Source: Verrucomicrobiales bacterium
GTDB lineage: Bacteria; Verrucomicrobiota; Verrucomicrobiia; Verrucomicrobiales; DEV007
Direction: 5' to 3'
Length of the DNA: 64,000 bases
NCBI GenBank assembly: GCA_029233965.1
Contig: JARGOP010000001.1
Location: 144,598-208,597 of the forward strand
Part shown: positions 37,327 to 47,346 of the stretch, piece by piece
Position numbering within the stretch: the first letter of the stretch is position 1
How the letters are laid out: each line of letters opens with the position of its first letter
The notes under the pieces: generated by a model
What the model was told of the DNA's origin: nothing
The model's database searches: none
What the model saw: only the letters and a program-made list of their open reading frames with translations
Made by a program: the position numbers and the translations under genes

Positions 37327-37687
37327 AGAATCTCCTCGCTTAGCTCAGTAAGATTTTAATAAAAATTAAGCCATTATTTTAAATTTTATTAATTTTTAAT
37401 CTATGCATTTCTTTTCGCTTTCCGCTCTTATTTTTCCCCGACGGTTCCTCGTCCTCATTCTGCATTTTCCCCTCTCGCTCTACCCAAATAGTGCGCCGGA
37501 CGGGCATCTGCGAAGCCGCGGCCGATTTGGGTTATGACCCGGGAAGGGGAGCCTTTCCGCCAACAATTTTGTGAGCAAGCCCGTTCCGGGGAGGAGATGA
37601 TTGTTCTCGCATCAGTTGCAACGAGAACCTTACTTTTTCCCCGAGAAGCTATCCCTGATCAGAATCCACCGTCCTGAACGGGGACCA
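37327..37687. other. AT-rich intergenic region upstream of rlpA
   Basis: About 360 bp without a supported gene. The first 90 bp (37340-37430) are extremely AT-rich, with inverted-repeat-like runs such as TTTTAATAAAAATTAA and TTAATAAAATTTAAAAT, and probably hold the rlpA promoter. The rest has normal composition and no recognisable feature. Confidence 0.5.
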
Positions 37688-37725
37688 CAAAAAGGCCGCC
37701 TGTAGATTTCCAGCAGGCAGCCTTT
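37688..37725 (-). terminator. Intrinsic terminator of the DUF1501 gene
   Basis: On the minus strand AAAGGCTGCCTG pairs with CAGGCGGCCTTT (12 bp, one G-T) across an 11-nt loop and is followed by T residues. It lies 34 bp past the DUF1501 stop and would end the DUF1549/1553-DUF1501 transcript. Confidence 0.88.
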
Positions 37726-37758
37726 CCCAATGTCGTTGATTCAAGCGAGGTCGCAGGA

Positions 37759-39054
37759 TCAGGTCAAGAGATCCAGAACCGGCACTCCCTTGTGCGCCAC
37801 CGTGAAGGGCCGCTTACTCGGGCTATAGAGAACTTGATCGAGAGGAAGCCCCAACGCGTGAGCAATCGTCGCGTTGAAGTCAGGAATCTTGATGGCATTC
37901 TCGATCACCGTCTCACCACCTTCATCAGTCTTCCCATAAACGGTGCCTCCTTTGACCCCGCCACCGGCCAGCACTGAGCTGAAAGCCTTCGGATAATGGT
38001 CGCGACCGGCATTCTGGTTGACCCGGGGAGTTCTGCCGAACTCGGTCGTGAGAACCACGATCGTGTCCTTCAGTTTTCCACGGGCTTCGAGATCTTCGAG
38101 AAGAGCACCCATTGCCTGGTCCAGAATTGCGCACTTTTCCGGAGCTTCCACAAAGACGTTATTGTGCATGTCCCATCCATTCAGGGACACTTCGACGGCC
38201 CGGACATCATTTTCCACGAGTCGTCTCGCAAGGAGACAGCCCTGACCGAATGAGTTGTCGCCATAGCGTTCCCGCGTCGCTTCGTTTTCGTCCTTGAGGT
38301 CGAACGCTTTCAGATCTTCGCTTTTCATGAGGCGAACGGCGTCTTCATACATCTGTGTGTAGGCCCGGACCTGCTTCACGTCGTAGCGCTGATGAAACTC
38401 AGCATCAAACTCCTTCGCCAGCCCTAGTCGTTCCTCAAAAATCTCCTCCTTCACGCCGCGAAGCTTTGAGTTCCTCAAACCGGATTCCGGATCGTTGATC
38501 GCGAGCGGCTCATACTGAGGCTCAAAAAAACCGCCACCACCATTGATGCGACTGCTTCCGCCAACGTAAACGGAGCCCGGAAGATTTTCGTTCAACTTTC
38601 CTTTGAACTTCAGGGCCCATGCGCCGATTCCCGGGTGCTTGATCGTAGCCCGCTCCTCGTAGCTGGTGTGCATGAGATAATTTCCCTGCGCGTGGGCTCC
38701 CGCCGTTGAAGTCAATGATCTCACAATTGCCAACTTGTCGGCCTGCCCCGCCAACGCCGGGAGATATTCGGAAATCTGAATACCATCGACATTGGTCTGA
38801 ATCGTTTTCGTCACTCCCTGATTCTCATGCCCCGGCTTGGTATCGAAGGTATCGAGGTGAGTCATCCCCCCGCTCATGTAAAGGTAAATGACATGCTTGG
38901 CCGCATTCTCCCGGGGAGTTAGCCCGAGATTTGGCCCAAGGGCACTATGACTGCGGGTTGTCATCCCGAGAGCACCAACTCCGAGGAAAGTTTTTGCGGT
39001 TCCTTCCATGAAGCGCCTGCGGCTCCATTCGTCGGATTTGAGTGCGGATTTCAT
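37759..39054 (-). CDS. DUF1501 protein with Tat signal
   Basis: A 431-residue protein with a twin-arginine signal (SRRRFMEGTAKTFLGVGALG), so exported folded. The body matches DUF1501: HVIYLYMSGGMTHLDTFDTKPG, GSVYVGGSSRINGGGGFF, TIVVLTTEFGRTPRVNQNAGRDHY and the C-terminal IKIPDFNATIAHALGLPLDQV, an alkaline-phosphatase/sulfatase-like fold. In PVC bacteria such genes adjoin DUF1549/1553 genes, as here (44 bp from that gene). Function unproven, presumably periplasmic polysaccharide-related. Confidence 0.92.
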   Translation of the reverse strand: MKSALKSDEWSRRRFMEGTAKTFLGVGALGMTTRSHSALGPNLGLTPRENAAKHVIYLYMSGGMTHLDTFDTKPGHENQGVTKTIQTNVDGIQISEYLPALAGQADKLAIVRSLTSTAGAHAQGNYLMHTSYEERATIKHPGIGAWALKFKGKLNENLPGSVYVGGSSRINGGGGFFEPQYEPLAINDPESGLRNSKLRGVKEEIFEERLGLAKEFDAEFHQRYDVKQVRAYTQMYEDAVRLMKSEDLKAFDLKDENEATRERYGDNSFGQGCLLARRLVENDVRAVEVSLNGWDMHNNVFVEAPEKCAILDQAMGALLEDLEARGKLKDTIVVLTTEFGRTPRVNQNAGRDHYPKAFSSVLAGGGVKGGTVYGKTDEGGETVIENAIKIPDFNATIAHALGLPLDQVLYSPSKRPFTVAHKGVPVLDLLT

Positions 39055-39098
39055 ATCGTGAATTTTTTGGGTGGGCGGATGATTGGGTTGGACTGAAA

Positions 39099-41459
39099 TT
39101 ATTGGACAAACATGAACTGTTGCGTGTTGAGGAGCGCCCAGACGAGTCCTTCGTAGGCGGAGTCTCCGTTTTTCCCGATCTGGTTGAGAGCGATCTCCAT
39201 CTCGCGATCTGTTGGCTCGCGCGTCAGCATCGCCTGAAAGATCATCCTGGTCTTCTCTTTCGTGTCCCCAGCGGAGTGAATGCGGCGACCGAAGACAGCA
39301 AACTGATTCGTCAATGCCTCGGAAATGGTGCCATTGAGAAGGTTGAGCGCTTGAGGAACTGACGCTGAGTAGGAAGCATTTTCGATCACCTCCCGATCAG
39401 ACTGTCCAAATTCACGGAGAAAATGCCCCCGTCTTGCCGGCGACTCCAGTTCAGATGCCCGTGCCATTTGCGACACCAGTGATGTGTAAACCCGATACTC
39501 CCCTTTCAGGCGATCTTTCCAGACCTTCTCCTGTTTCCGGTCGAGACCTTCGGGAGGGTCCGGATAGGCAGGCTTGGGAAGCTTGGTGAGGACCGCGCCT
39601 TCGTCTCCGGAAGCCATCATTTCTCCGCCCTGCATTGTCATGCTCATTTCGCTCATGCCCATCGCCGCGAGAAGGTCATCGCCATCCACTTTCTTTCCGA
39701 TGTGGTTGTAGCCAATGCTCTCGACCACGTTTCTTGCCTCCCGACGAAGGCCGTTCAGCTCGTTCTGCAGTTTCCTGTATTTCACCTCATCGCCCGATTC
39801 ACGAGCGGTATACATCTGCTCTCTGATCTTGTCCTGTTGAGGCCTACTCTTATCGTAGGTGGAAGCCACTTCCTTGACCATGGCGATAAAATCCTCCTCG
39901 CTGCGACCTTCGAGGGCATTGTAAACCTGGCGAACTCTCTCGACGGACTCAAGCTGTGCCTTCAGGCGTGGTCGGTATCCATCGGCCTCCGGAAGGGCAA
40001 GCGCCACGATCGAATCCCAGATCTGCTCTGCGGTCATGCGACGAAGGACCGGTCCCTCGAAATAATAGGGCATGCCGAGAACCAACTCCTCGCGATTCAC
40101 TTCGCGCTGGTAGGCATTCGTGCGATAGAGAACCTCCTGGAATGCCCTCATATCGTAGTCGAGATCCCGCATGAGACCTTCGAGGTAGGCAAGCAGGTCC
40201 GGATTGGTCACTGCCGTGTTATCAGTCAATTCATCCACCGGCTCAAAAATCCCGTGCCCGAAAACCCGCTTCCAGAGACGGTTCGCAATGACTCGGGTAA
40301 AAGTGGGATTCTCCGATGAAGTGATCCACCCGGCATAGGCATCAATCATGCTGTCATCAATGCTCTCAAGGTCGATATCCGCACCAAACATCGTCCGCGG
40401 CTTCACCGGGTCATTCGGCTTCGCATCATCATACTGATAGTCGTGAGGAAGCTTGAGCGTCTTCTCCACCTCGCTGGTTTGAATATACTGAAGAGGATTG
40501 TAGAGTTCGTTAATCGCATCGCGCATGCCCCGATTTTCGTGTTCGTAGGCGGCATAAGCATCGATGGAACGTTTTGCGTGCTTCCTGAACTGGGCATCCG
40601 TAATCCCAAGCCGTTCAAGAGATCTCTCGTAATTCTTATTCGAAACAAAGGACTTCAGAGTTCTCTCATTGGTTATTTGAGGAAATTTTTCGATCTTCAC
40701 TGCATTCTCCAGCACAGCCTTTCGCTCATTGCGCTGATATTCCGCCAGAGCCTTCCGGTTCTCCGAATCGTAGCGTCTCGCATCCATCCCGTAGGAAAAG
40801 GCAGCCATGTGGAAATAATCCATCTGCGTCCAGTCATCAAAAGGGTGATTATGACACTGCGCGCACTCAAGACGCGTCCCGAGAAAGACACGGACGGTGT
40901 TCGACATGTTGTCGAGGGGCATCCCGCGGTCACGAATGTAGTATCCCACTGCTCCATTGTCCCAGATTTGACCCCGCGCTGCGATCAACTCCCTCACAAA
41001 ATCGTCATAGGGCATGTTCTTCTCGATCGCATCCCGCACCCAGAGCTGGTAGGCAGCCTCCGCCTGTCGGGCGTTGTTTCCGAGGCCGGAATTGATCCGC
41101 AGGATATCCGCCCAGAAGTTAAAGGCATGGCTGACATGACCATCGCTCTCCAGAAGATCCCGAATGAGCTGCTCCCGCTTCCGCTCGTAGGTCGATCCGT
41201 GAAAGTTTTCGGCTTCTTCGATCGTCGGGATCCGTCCGGCAATATCGAGATAGGCCCGCCGGACAAATGTCGCATCATCAATCGGAGGATTCGGCGCAAC
41301 ACCATTTTCCTTCAGCACTGCATTCACAAGGCGATCCACCTCCTTCGCGGCGGCGTTCAGATCGACAGTCTCTGCCGACCCTTTTGCAGCAGGATTGGCA
41401 GCATTGATGGAGGCCGCCAGAAATGGCATGATCCAGAAGATAGAACGGAGGATGTGCAT
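39099..41459 (-). CDS. DUF1549/DUF1553 cytochrome-containing protein
   Basis: A 786-residue exported protein (signal MHILRSIFWIMPFLAASINA). It has an N-terminal DUF1549 part (DDATFVRRAYLDIAGRIPT), a heme-type CAQCHNHPFDDWTQMDYF motif, and a C-terminal DUF1553 part (TFTRVIANRLWKRVFGHGI, ending in ALLNTQQFMFVQ). Nearly always paired with a DUF1501 protein in PVC genomes; the pair may work together in the periplasm. The frame extends 26 codons upstream but the signal peptide fixes this start. The C-terminal half has a coiled Lys/Glu-rich insertion near residues 530-600. Confidence 0.92.
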   Translation of the reverse strand: MHILRSIFWIMPFLAASINAANPAAKGSAETVDLNAAAKEVDRLVNAVLKENGVAPNPPIDDATFVRRAYLDIAGRIPTIEEAENFHGSTYERKREQLIRDLLESDGHVSHAFNFWADILRINSGLGNNARQAEAAYQLWVRDAIEKNMPYDDFVRELIAARGQIWDNGAVGYYIRDRGMPLDNMSNTVRVFLGTRLECAQCHNHPFDDWTQMDYFHMAAFSYGMDARRYDSENRKALAEYQRNERKAVLENAVKIEKFPQITNERTLKSFVSNKNYERSLERLGITDAQFRKHAKRSIDAYAAYEHENRGMRDAINELYNPLQYIQTSEVEKTLKLPHDYQYDDAKPNDPVKPRTMFGADIDLESIDDSMIDAYAGWITSSENPTFTRVIANRLWKRVFGHGIFEPVDELTDNTAVTNPDLLAYLEGLMRDLDYDMRAFQEVLYRTNAYQREVNREELVLGMPYYFEGPVLRRMTAEQIWDSIVALALPEADGYRPRLKAQLESVERVRQVYNALEGRSEEDFIAMVKEVASTYDKSRPQQDKIREQMYTARESGDEVKYRKLQNELNGLRREARNVVESIGYNHIGKKVDGDDLLAAMGMSEMSMTMQGGEMMASGDEGAVLTKLPKPAYPDPPEGLDRKQEKVWKDRLKGEYRVYTSLVSQMARASELESPARRGHFLREFGQSDREVIENASYSASVPQALNLLNGTISEALTNQFAVFGRRIHSAGDTKEKTRMIFQAMLTREPTDREMEIALNQIGKNGDSAYEGLVWALLNTQQFMFVQ

Positions 41460-41615
41460 AGTCACGAGCAGGTTGCAAACAGAATACCCCGACAATTGGA
41501 AAACGTTGCAGCTCTTTATGAGACCTGATGACGCCACCCTGTTGACCTGAAAGAGCCCTCCCTGCAGGATGTCCGACCGAATCCAGACGGCGCCGGGATT
41601 GAGGTTTTCTCTCAG

Positions 41616-41900
41616 TCAGCCTTCGGGGAATTCCTCAACCTCAGCTTGTTGCGTCCGTAGCTCTTCAATCATCTTATCGATCTGATCGACATGCTTCAGA
41701 GGGGCCCGGCGGCGCAGATGCTTGTTCCAGAGAACCTCGCGGAACGCCTCCATTTCTTCGAGCGAAAGCATTTCCTTCTGCTCCCACTCGGGGTCTGATT
41801 TGCGGGTGAAGAAGAACTCCCACCGACCGGCAAAATGCTGGGCCCGGTAAAATACCTGCTCACCGTCTTTCGCCCGGTCACGCCATTCGTGTTTGGTCAT
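41616..41900 (-). CDS. Small hypothetical protein coupled to hisC
   Basis: A 94-residue protein starting MTKHEWRDRAKDGEQ; the ATG overlaps the hisC stop as ATGA, so it is translationally coupled to hisC. Contents: an aromatic-rich strand region (YRAQHFAGRWEFFF) and a charged helical C-terminus (EEMEAFREVLWNKHLRRRAPLKHVDQ). I do not recognise the family; it has no signal or membrane segment. The coupling and absence of competing frames make it a probable real gene. Confidence 0.75.
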   Translation of the reverse strand: MTKHEWRDRAKDGEQVFYRAQHFAGRWEFFFTRKSDPEWEQKEMLSLEEMEAFREVLWNKHLRRRAPLKHVDQIDKMIEELRTQQAEVEEFPEG

Positions 41901-42997
41901 GACGGAGCGAGGACTTCTTTCAGGGTTGCGATGCAGCGGCGATTCTGATCCATCGTCCCGACTGAAATCCGCACCCATTCCGGCAGTTTGTAGCCGCTCA
42001 TGGCACGGATGATAACTCCCTTTTGAAGCATGGCTTTGAACACTGCATCGCCGTCTCCCACCTTCACGAGAACGAAGTTCGCGACGCTGGGAACATACTC
42101 AAGCCCCATCTCGTCGAAAGACGCGTGGAGAAAGGCGAGACCTTCGTCGTTTACGTCACGGGTGCGCTGCTGATGATCCCCGTCGGCGAGCCCGGCAATC
42201 GCACCGGCCTGGGCGATCATGTTCGTGTTGAAAGGCTGACGGCATTTCTGAAGAACCGTCGCGATTTCCGGCGTCGTGATCCCGTATCCGATCCGCAACC
42301 CGGCAAGACCCTGAATCTTGGAAAAGGTGCGCATGATGACAACGTTCCGCCCCTCGCGAACATACTTGAGGGTGTCGGGGGCATCGTGCAGGAACTCATG
42401 ATACGCCTCGTCAAAAATGACCATGACGTGGTCCGGGACTTTCGCCATGAAGCGATCAATCTCCTCCTGCCCGACCATAGTTCCGGTCGGATTGTTAGGA
42501 TTGGCGATGAAAACCTTTCTCGTCTTCGGGGTGATCGCCGCCGCCATCGCATCGAGATCGTGCACGTAGCCCGGATCCGGCACTTCGATCGTCTCCGCAC
42601 CGAAGAGGGTCGCCATCAGTTTATAGACCACGAAGGCATGCTCCGCCGCAATGACGTTGTCGCCGGGATTCAGAAATCCGTGACCGATCAGTTCGATGAT
42701 TTCGTTCGAGCCGTTCCCGAGAATGATATTCTCGCGCCCGAGTCCGAACTTCTCGGCAATGGCCGTGCGAAGCTTATAACCGCCGCCATCAGGATATACG
42801 TGCACGCCCTCCGCGGCTTCTTTCATCGCCTCAATCGCTTTGGGCGACGGTCCGAGTGGATTTTCATTGGAAGCTACCTTGATGATGTCCTCCGGGTTGA
42901 GTCCAAGTTCGCGGGCGGTCTCCTCGATCGGCTTACCGGGATCGTAGGCGACGAGATTCTCGAGCCAGGGGTGGGCTTGTTGGGTAATGTTCGACAT
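41897..42997 (-). CDS. hisC: Histidinol-phosphate aminotransferase
   Basis: A 366-residue fold-type I PLP enzyme. FIANPNNPTGTMV, FDEAYHEF and the PLP Lys227 in RTFSKIQGLAGLRIGYG are in order, with the HisC-like opening (LENLVAYDPGKPIEETARE) and YPDGGGYKLRTAIAEKFG. It transfers an amino group between imidazole-acetol phosphate and glutamate in histidine synthesis; homologues may also serve aromatic transamination. It lies 11 bp after purT and overlaps the small gene downstream. Confidence 0.95.
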   Translation of the reverse strand: MSNITQQAHPWLENLVAYDPGKPIEETARELGLNPEDIIKVASNENPLGPSPKAIEAMKEAAEGVHVYPDGGGYKLRTAIAEKFGLGRENIILGNGSNEIIELIGHGFLNPGDNVIAAEHAFVVYKLMATLFGAETIEVPDPGYVHDLDAMAAAITPKTRKVFIANPNNPTGTMVGQEEIDRFMAKVPDHVMVIFDEAYHEFLHDAPDTLKYVREGRNVVIMRTFSKIQGLAGLRIGYGITTPEIATVLQKCRQPFNTNMIAQAGAIAGLADGDHQQRTRDVNDEGLAFLHASFDEMGLEYVPSVANFVLVKVGDGDAVFKAMLQKGVIIRAMSGYKLPEWVRISVGTMDQNRRCIATLKEVLAPS

Positions 42998-43008
42998 GAA
43001 GAAAGGTT

Positions 43009-44193
43009 TTAGAGAGAAACGTTGATCGCCGCGCTGGCGTTGCGGGCTTTTTCGCGGGCTTCATCGATCGTGGCTCCACGAGCCACCGCAACGCCCATAC
43101 GGCGTTTGCCGGCGACCTTCGGCTTTCCGAAAAGACGGATCTGGGTATCGGGCTCGACGAGCGCGGCTTCAAGGTTACCGTAGGATACGCTCTGCGACTC
43201 GCCCTCGACGAGAAGGACCGCGGAAGCGGAAGGGCCATGTTGTTGAATGTTAGGAATCGGCAACCCGAGAATAGCGCGGGCGTGAATCGCGAACTGGGAG
43301 AGATCCTGCGAAATCATCGTGACCATGCCGGTATCGTGCGGTCGCGGGGAAACTTCGGAAAAAATGACCTCGTCCCCTTTGACAAAAAGTTCGACACCAA
43401 AGATCCCGCTGCCGCCCAGCTCATCGGTGATCTTCTTTGCATACTCCTGAGCCTCTGCCCTGGCTGCGGCGCTCATCGGCTGCGGCTGCCAGCTTTCCCG
43501 GTAATCGCCATCGACCTGAATGTGGCCAATCGGCTCGCAATAAGACGTCCCGCCGACATGCCGAACCGTGAGCTGGGTGATTTCGTAGTCGAATTCGACA
43601 AAGCCCTCAACGATGACCTTTCCCTTCCCCGCTCGTCCACCTTCCTGGGCATACTGCCACGCCGCATCCACTTCTTCAGCGGAGCGCACGGTGCTCTGCC
43701 CTTTGCCGGAAGAGCTCATGATCGGCTTGATCACGAAAGGCAGGCCGATTGCCTTCACGGCTTCGCGATATTCCTCCTCCGTCGACGCAAACCGGTAGGG
43801 CGAAGTCCGGAGCCCGAGATCCTCGGCAGCAAGTCGTCTGATCCCCTCGCGATTCATCGTCAGCTGCGTCGCCCGTGCCGTGGGGATTACCGTCGTGGTT
43901 CCGGCCGCTTCCAGTTCTGCAAGCGTGTCTGTCGCAATCGCTTCCACTTCAGGAACGACGAGATGGGGCTTTTCCTTCTCAATGATCCGCTTCAGCGCTT
44001 CCCCATCGAGCATCGAAACGACGTAGGACCGGTCCGCGACCTGCATCGCCGGGGCATTTTCGTAGGCGTCCACCGCGATCACCTCAACGCCGTAGCGCTG
44101 AAGTTCGATGACGACTTCCTTGCCCAGTTCGCCGGACCCGCAAAGCATGACGCGGGTGGCTTCTGACGTAAACGGGGTTCCTATGCTTGCCAT
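43009..44193 (-). CDS. purT: Formate-dependent GAR transformylase
   Basis: A 394-residue ATP-grasp enzyme that formylates glycinamide ribonucleotide with formate and ATP in purine synthesis. [21 protein letters not shown], the [13 protein letters not shown] loop, [18 protein letters not shown] and [16 protein letters not shown] are PurT signatures, and the C-terminus resembles the family closely. The frame extends 49 codons upstream, but length and the conserved opening set the start at MASIGTP. Same strand as hisC; divergent from the permease gene. Confidence 0.95.
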   Translation of the reverse strand: MASIGTPFTSEATRVMLCGSGELGKEVVIELQRYGVEVIAVDAYENAPAMQVADRSYVVSMLDGEALKRIIEKEKPHLVVPEVEAIATDTLAELEAAGTTTVIPTARATQLTMNREGIRRLAAEDLGLRTSPYRFASTEEEYREAVKAIGLPFVIKPIMSSSGKGQSTVRSAEEVDAAWQYAQEGGRAGKGKVIVEGFVEFDYEITQLTVRHVGGTSYCEPIGHIQVDGDYRESWQPQPMSAAARAEAQEYAKKITDELGGSGIFGVELFVKGDEVIFSEVSPRPHDTGMVTMISQDLSQFAIHARAILGLPIPNIQQHGPSASAVLLVEGESQSVSYGNLEAALVEPDTQIRLFGKPKVAGKRRMGVAVARGATIDEAREKARNASAAINVSL

Positions 44194-44268
44194 GGTCGCT
44201 ACCTTAGAGATAAACTCGAAATACCAAAGGAATTTTCCCGCTCCAGCAGGAAGATTCTTTCCGTTCCC

Positions 44269-46014
44269 ATGTCGACCGCTTCTCAATGGCTTCTTCTCCT
44301 CCGCGTTCATGCACGCATGGCCGGCGTCAAAGCGACCCACTCCGTGAAGAACGCACGTCTCATGACGGCGACGATTCTTCTCTTCCTGCTCGCCTACACA
44401 CTGTCGGCCTACTGGCTCTTCAGCGAGGGGCTTGCCTATGTGGCGCGACTCCCCGGCGCGGGGGCCCTCCTCAGCGACCGGCTCATCTACGTGATGTTTT
44501 TTTGCTTCATGATGATGCTGATCTTCTCAGTCGCGGTCACGAGCTACATTTCCCTCTATCGGAATCGGGATACGAGGTGGCTTCTGACGCTGCCGATTTC
44601 TCATCGCACCATCTTTCTCTGGAAATGCTTTGAGTCGGCGATGTTTTCGGGCTGGGGTTTGATCTTCATCCTTTTTCCCCTCCTCCTCGCCTTCGCGCAG
44701 ATTCGCGATGTCCCTTTCGGCTTTTTTCTGAAAGTGCTCTTCGTTCTCATTCCCTTTCTGATTCTTGCGAGCACTCTGGGATCGCTCATTCTCGTGACCG
44801 CCGTCCGCTTTCTTTCCCGTCGACAGATTCTCTTCGTGACCGCCCTCGTTGGTCTGATCCTCGTTGCTTCAGCCATCCAAACCGCCCTCCTCAATCGGGA
44901 AGTGATTCAAAAAGAGGAATTGAGTTCAGCCTTCACCTTTCAGCGGGTCCTTCACCACACCAATATCTCAGTCAACCGGGCCCTCCCCAGCACCTGGCTC
45001 TCAGGGGCGATCATCAACTGGACGCGGCCCTACCGACACTTTGGGAACTTCCTCTACCCCACCCTACTCTTCAGCAACGCCCTCATGGGCCTGATGCTGG
45101 TTCATCGGGCCGGCGGGGCCTGGTTTTACCGATCATGGAATCGATCTCTGCAACATTCCGCTTATTCCGCGATTCGCCGGGAATCCTACCACAACGCCCC
45201 GTCCGTGGAGCAGTTTGTCAAAAAGCGGACGACCAACCCTTTGATCCGGGCACTCATCGGGCGCCCCAATGCCGCAATCTCGAGAAAGGACTTCCTCACC
45301 TTTTTCCGTGACCCGGCTCAATGGGTGCAGTTCTCCCTCGTCTTCGGGCTCCTCGCAATCTACGCAAGCGGGCTGCGGCAGATGAACGGAAACATCGACA
45401 TGCCGAAAGACCTCTATCTCGTCGCCTTCCTGAACCTCGCCGTTTGTGCCCTCGCCCTGTCCACCCTGACAACCCGCTTCGTTTTTCCCCAGTTCAGTCT
45501 CGAAGGCCGGAAACTCTGGATCCTCGCAATGTCGCCACTCAAGCTTTCGTCGCTGGTCATCCAGAAATTTGTCACCAGCACCCTCTTCAGTGGATTCATT
45601 ATCGTGATGATCCTCCTGATCGGTGGATACAACCTGCAACTGGGTTGGGCCGACTCTCTCTTCTTCGCCTTTGCGATCGGATTTCTGGCAATCGGATTGA
45701 ACGCCCTCGCGGTCGGCCTCGGCGTAATCTTCCCCAATCTGGAAGAATCCAACGCCGCCAAAATTGTCAGCGGATTCGGCGGAACTCTCTGTCTCATCGG
45801 CAGTTTTATCTACATTCTCCTCTTCATTCTCCTCCTCGCGTGGGCCCGATGGGACGTATTTCAATCGAATGAGATCAATTCCAACTGGCTCTACAACCCG
45901 CAAAGTCAGGCCGCGATCGCTGGAGCGCTGTTCATAAATACTGTGGTAAGCGTGGTTCCTCTAATTTTTTCACAGAAAAAGCTAAAAAGACTGGAAATTA
46001 TAAGCAATTTATAA
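44269..46014 (+). CDS. Polytopic permease-like membrane protein
   Basis: A 581-residue protein with about 12 hydrophobic segments in two blocks (about 30-280 and 350-575), separated by a basic cytoplasmic stretch (about 300-350). The arrangement is that of large ABC-2-type permeases, with [22 protein letters not shown] resembling coupling-helix sequence in such permeases. No ATP-binding gene is near, so transport function is inference. It begins divergently from purT. The function and substrate are unknown. Confidence 0.7.
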   Translation: MSTASQWLLLLRVHARMAGVKATHSVKNARLMTATILLFLLAYTLSAYWLFSEGLAYVARLPGAGALLSDRLIYVMFFCFMMMLIFSVAVTSYISLYRNRDTRWLLTLPISHRTIFLWKCFESAMFSGWGLIFILFPLLLAFAQIRDVPFGFFLKVLFVLIPFLILASTLGSLILVTAVRFLSRRQILFVTALVGLILVASAIQTALLNREVIQKEELSSAFTFQRVLHHTNISVNRALPSTWLSGAIINWTRPYRHFGNFLYPTLLFSNALMGLMLVHRAGGAWFYRSWNRSLQHSAYSAIRRESYHNAPSVEQFVKKRTTNPLIRALIGRPNAAISRKDFLTFFRDPAQWVQFSLVFGLLAIYASGLRQMNGNIDMPKDLYLVAFLNLAVCALALSTLTTRFVFPQFSLEGRKLWILAMSPLKLSSLVIQKFVTSTLFSGFIIVMILLIGGYNLQLGWADSLFFAFAIGFLAIGLNALAVGLGVIFPNLEESNAAKIVSGFGGTLCLIGSFIYILLFILLLAWARWDVFQSNEINSNWLYNPQSQAAIAGALFINTVVSVVPLIFSQKKLKRLEIISNL

Positions 46015-46057
46015 TATTAATGGTTTGTTAACTAAATTTAACCAATCATTTCTTCCC

Positions 46058-46726
46058 ATGTCTGCTGCTGCTGAAATCCAACCGATGTTTTTTGATGAAG
46101 AAGGTGGAAACGATCTTGAGATCCAGTTCGATCCCAGGCAGTTCGAAGCAGTGACACCGTACAGCGAAGATCTCAACGATGAGTACCAGCAGGCACAGGA
46201 TCAACTGCGCCAGCTTCGCCAGCAGGAAGAGCAGATCCGCCGACAGGCTGAGGAACTCGAAGAGCTCACGCAAAAGGAAGAGCAGTTCAAAGAAGGTCGT
46301 TCCTCAGTGACCGAGCAGCTCAGCAAGTACCTTTCCATCCTGGATCAGGAAGCAACTGAGGCGCAACGTCTTGCCGAAGACTGCGGCGCAGCCCATGAGC
46401 GTCTCGAGAGTCACCTTTCACACATCAACGCACTTCGTCCGGAGACCTGGAGCCGCGCCGACCGCAAGGCGGAAATCGCCCGCGCCCTGAGCTACGTTGA
46501 GGCCGCCGAAGAGGAACTCGAAGATGTCACCTCTCTGGTAAACAGTTTTGGTAAAAAAAGCCCGGGACTCTTTCAGCTTAAAGCACATCACCGTCGCCCT
46601 TCCAGCTCGGGCAACGGCTCCTCGCAGCAGCAGGACTTCGGCTACTGGCTGAAGAGCGGCTTCGCGTTCTCCCTTCCGCTTGTCGGATTTGCGGTGATCG
46701 CGCTCCTCGTCGTTCTCTTTTTCTAA
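46058..46726 (+). CDS. Coiled-coil, C-terminally anchored protein
   Basis: A 222-residue protein from MSAAAEI. Residues about 40-160 form a strongly charged, Gln/Glu-rich coiled coil (DEYQQAQDQLRQLRQQEEQI), then a Ser/Gln linker and a C-terminal membrane helix (FSLPLVGFAVIALLVVLFF). Tail-anchored topology with a cytoplasmic coil is likely. No known family. It follows the permease gene by 43 bp; the intergenic sequence is AT-rich. Confidence 0.75.
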   Translation: MSAAAEIQPMFFDEEGGNDLEIQFDPRQFEAVTPYSEDLNDEYQQAQDQLRQLRQQEEQIRRQAEELEELTQKEEQFKEGRSSVTEQLSKYLSILDQEATEAQRLAEDCGAAHERLESHLSHINALRPETWSRADRKAEIARALSYVEAAEEELEDVTSLVNSFGKKSPGLFQLKAHHRRPSSSGNGSSQQQDFGYWLKSGFAFSLPLVGFAVIALLVVLFF

Positions 46727-46800
46727 AAAGACCGTTTTTCTGCAGCTGACCACTCAGAGTGTAACCACCCTGCCCCGGGCTCATTCAAAGACAGCAAGTT

Positions 46801-47208
46801 ATGGGAATGTTTTCATCCTCTCCATCCAATCGTCGTCGCCGTAGCAAGAAGAAAGCGGATCGATCCTGGATCGATGAACCGGCTTCAACAAGAGTCAAGC
46901 CCCGAACCGCACGGAAGGCCGGGCCGACCCATCCCCGTGAGAAAGCGCACCAGCTTCACGCGCAGATCGGAGCGATTGAGAATTTCCTCGCCAAACATCA
47001 TCAGGCGGAAATTCAGCGGATGAAGATGAAAGAAGAGAACATCCTTCCTCCTCCGGATCGCTCCCGGCATCGCAAAGCCCGAAAGTCGGTGACCATGGCA
47101 GCCCGCCGTCGTGAGGATGCAGAGCGGAACCGCACGAGTCTTAAATTCCTCGTCATGTTCTGCACAGCCTGTGGGCTCGGCTGGTGGCTGATCTTTGCGG
47201 GGGTTTAG
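46801..47208 (+). CDS. Small basic protein with C-terminal membrane helix
   Basis: A 135-residue protein, very basic (SNRRRRSKKKADRSW; RSRHRKARKSV), with one C-terminal hydrophobic helix (FLVMFCTACGLGWWLIFAG). The positive region could bind nucleic acid or phospholipid head groups. I know no family for it. It lies 74 bp after another tail-anchored protein gene, and both may be functionally linked. Confidence 0.65.
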   Translation: MGMFSSSPSNRRRRSKKKADRSWIDEPASTRVKPRTARKAGPTHPREKAHQLHAQIGAIENFLAKHHQAEIQRMKMKEENILPPPDRSRHRKARKSVTMAARRREDAERNRTSLKFLVMFCTACGLGWWLIFAGV

Positions 47209-47291
47209 GCCTCGTAAGTCACGGGACGGACTGCGCAGTCTGTCTTCATCAAGAGCAGCGGGAGACGGAGTAGGCAATACGTCCCACACTG

Positions 47292-47315
47292 GTCCCCGGG
47301 GAAGTCTCCGGGGAC
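47292..47315. terminator. GC-rich hairpin between convergent genes
   Basis: GTCCCCGG and CCGGGGAC form a perfect 8-bp stem around an 8-nt loop, between the ends of the plus-strand small gene and the minus-strand prenyl synthetase gene. No T-run follows on either strand, so it may be a Rho-independent-like block or a stability element. Confidence 0.45.
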
Positions 47316-47346
47316 AAAGATCACTGATCAAAGCAAGCAAGCGGCA

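Noticed and set aside
42023-43012. 329-codon plus-strand frame
   Set aside because: Antisense to hisC with no motif.
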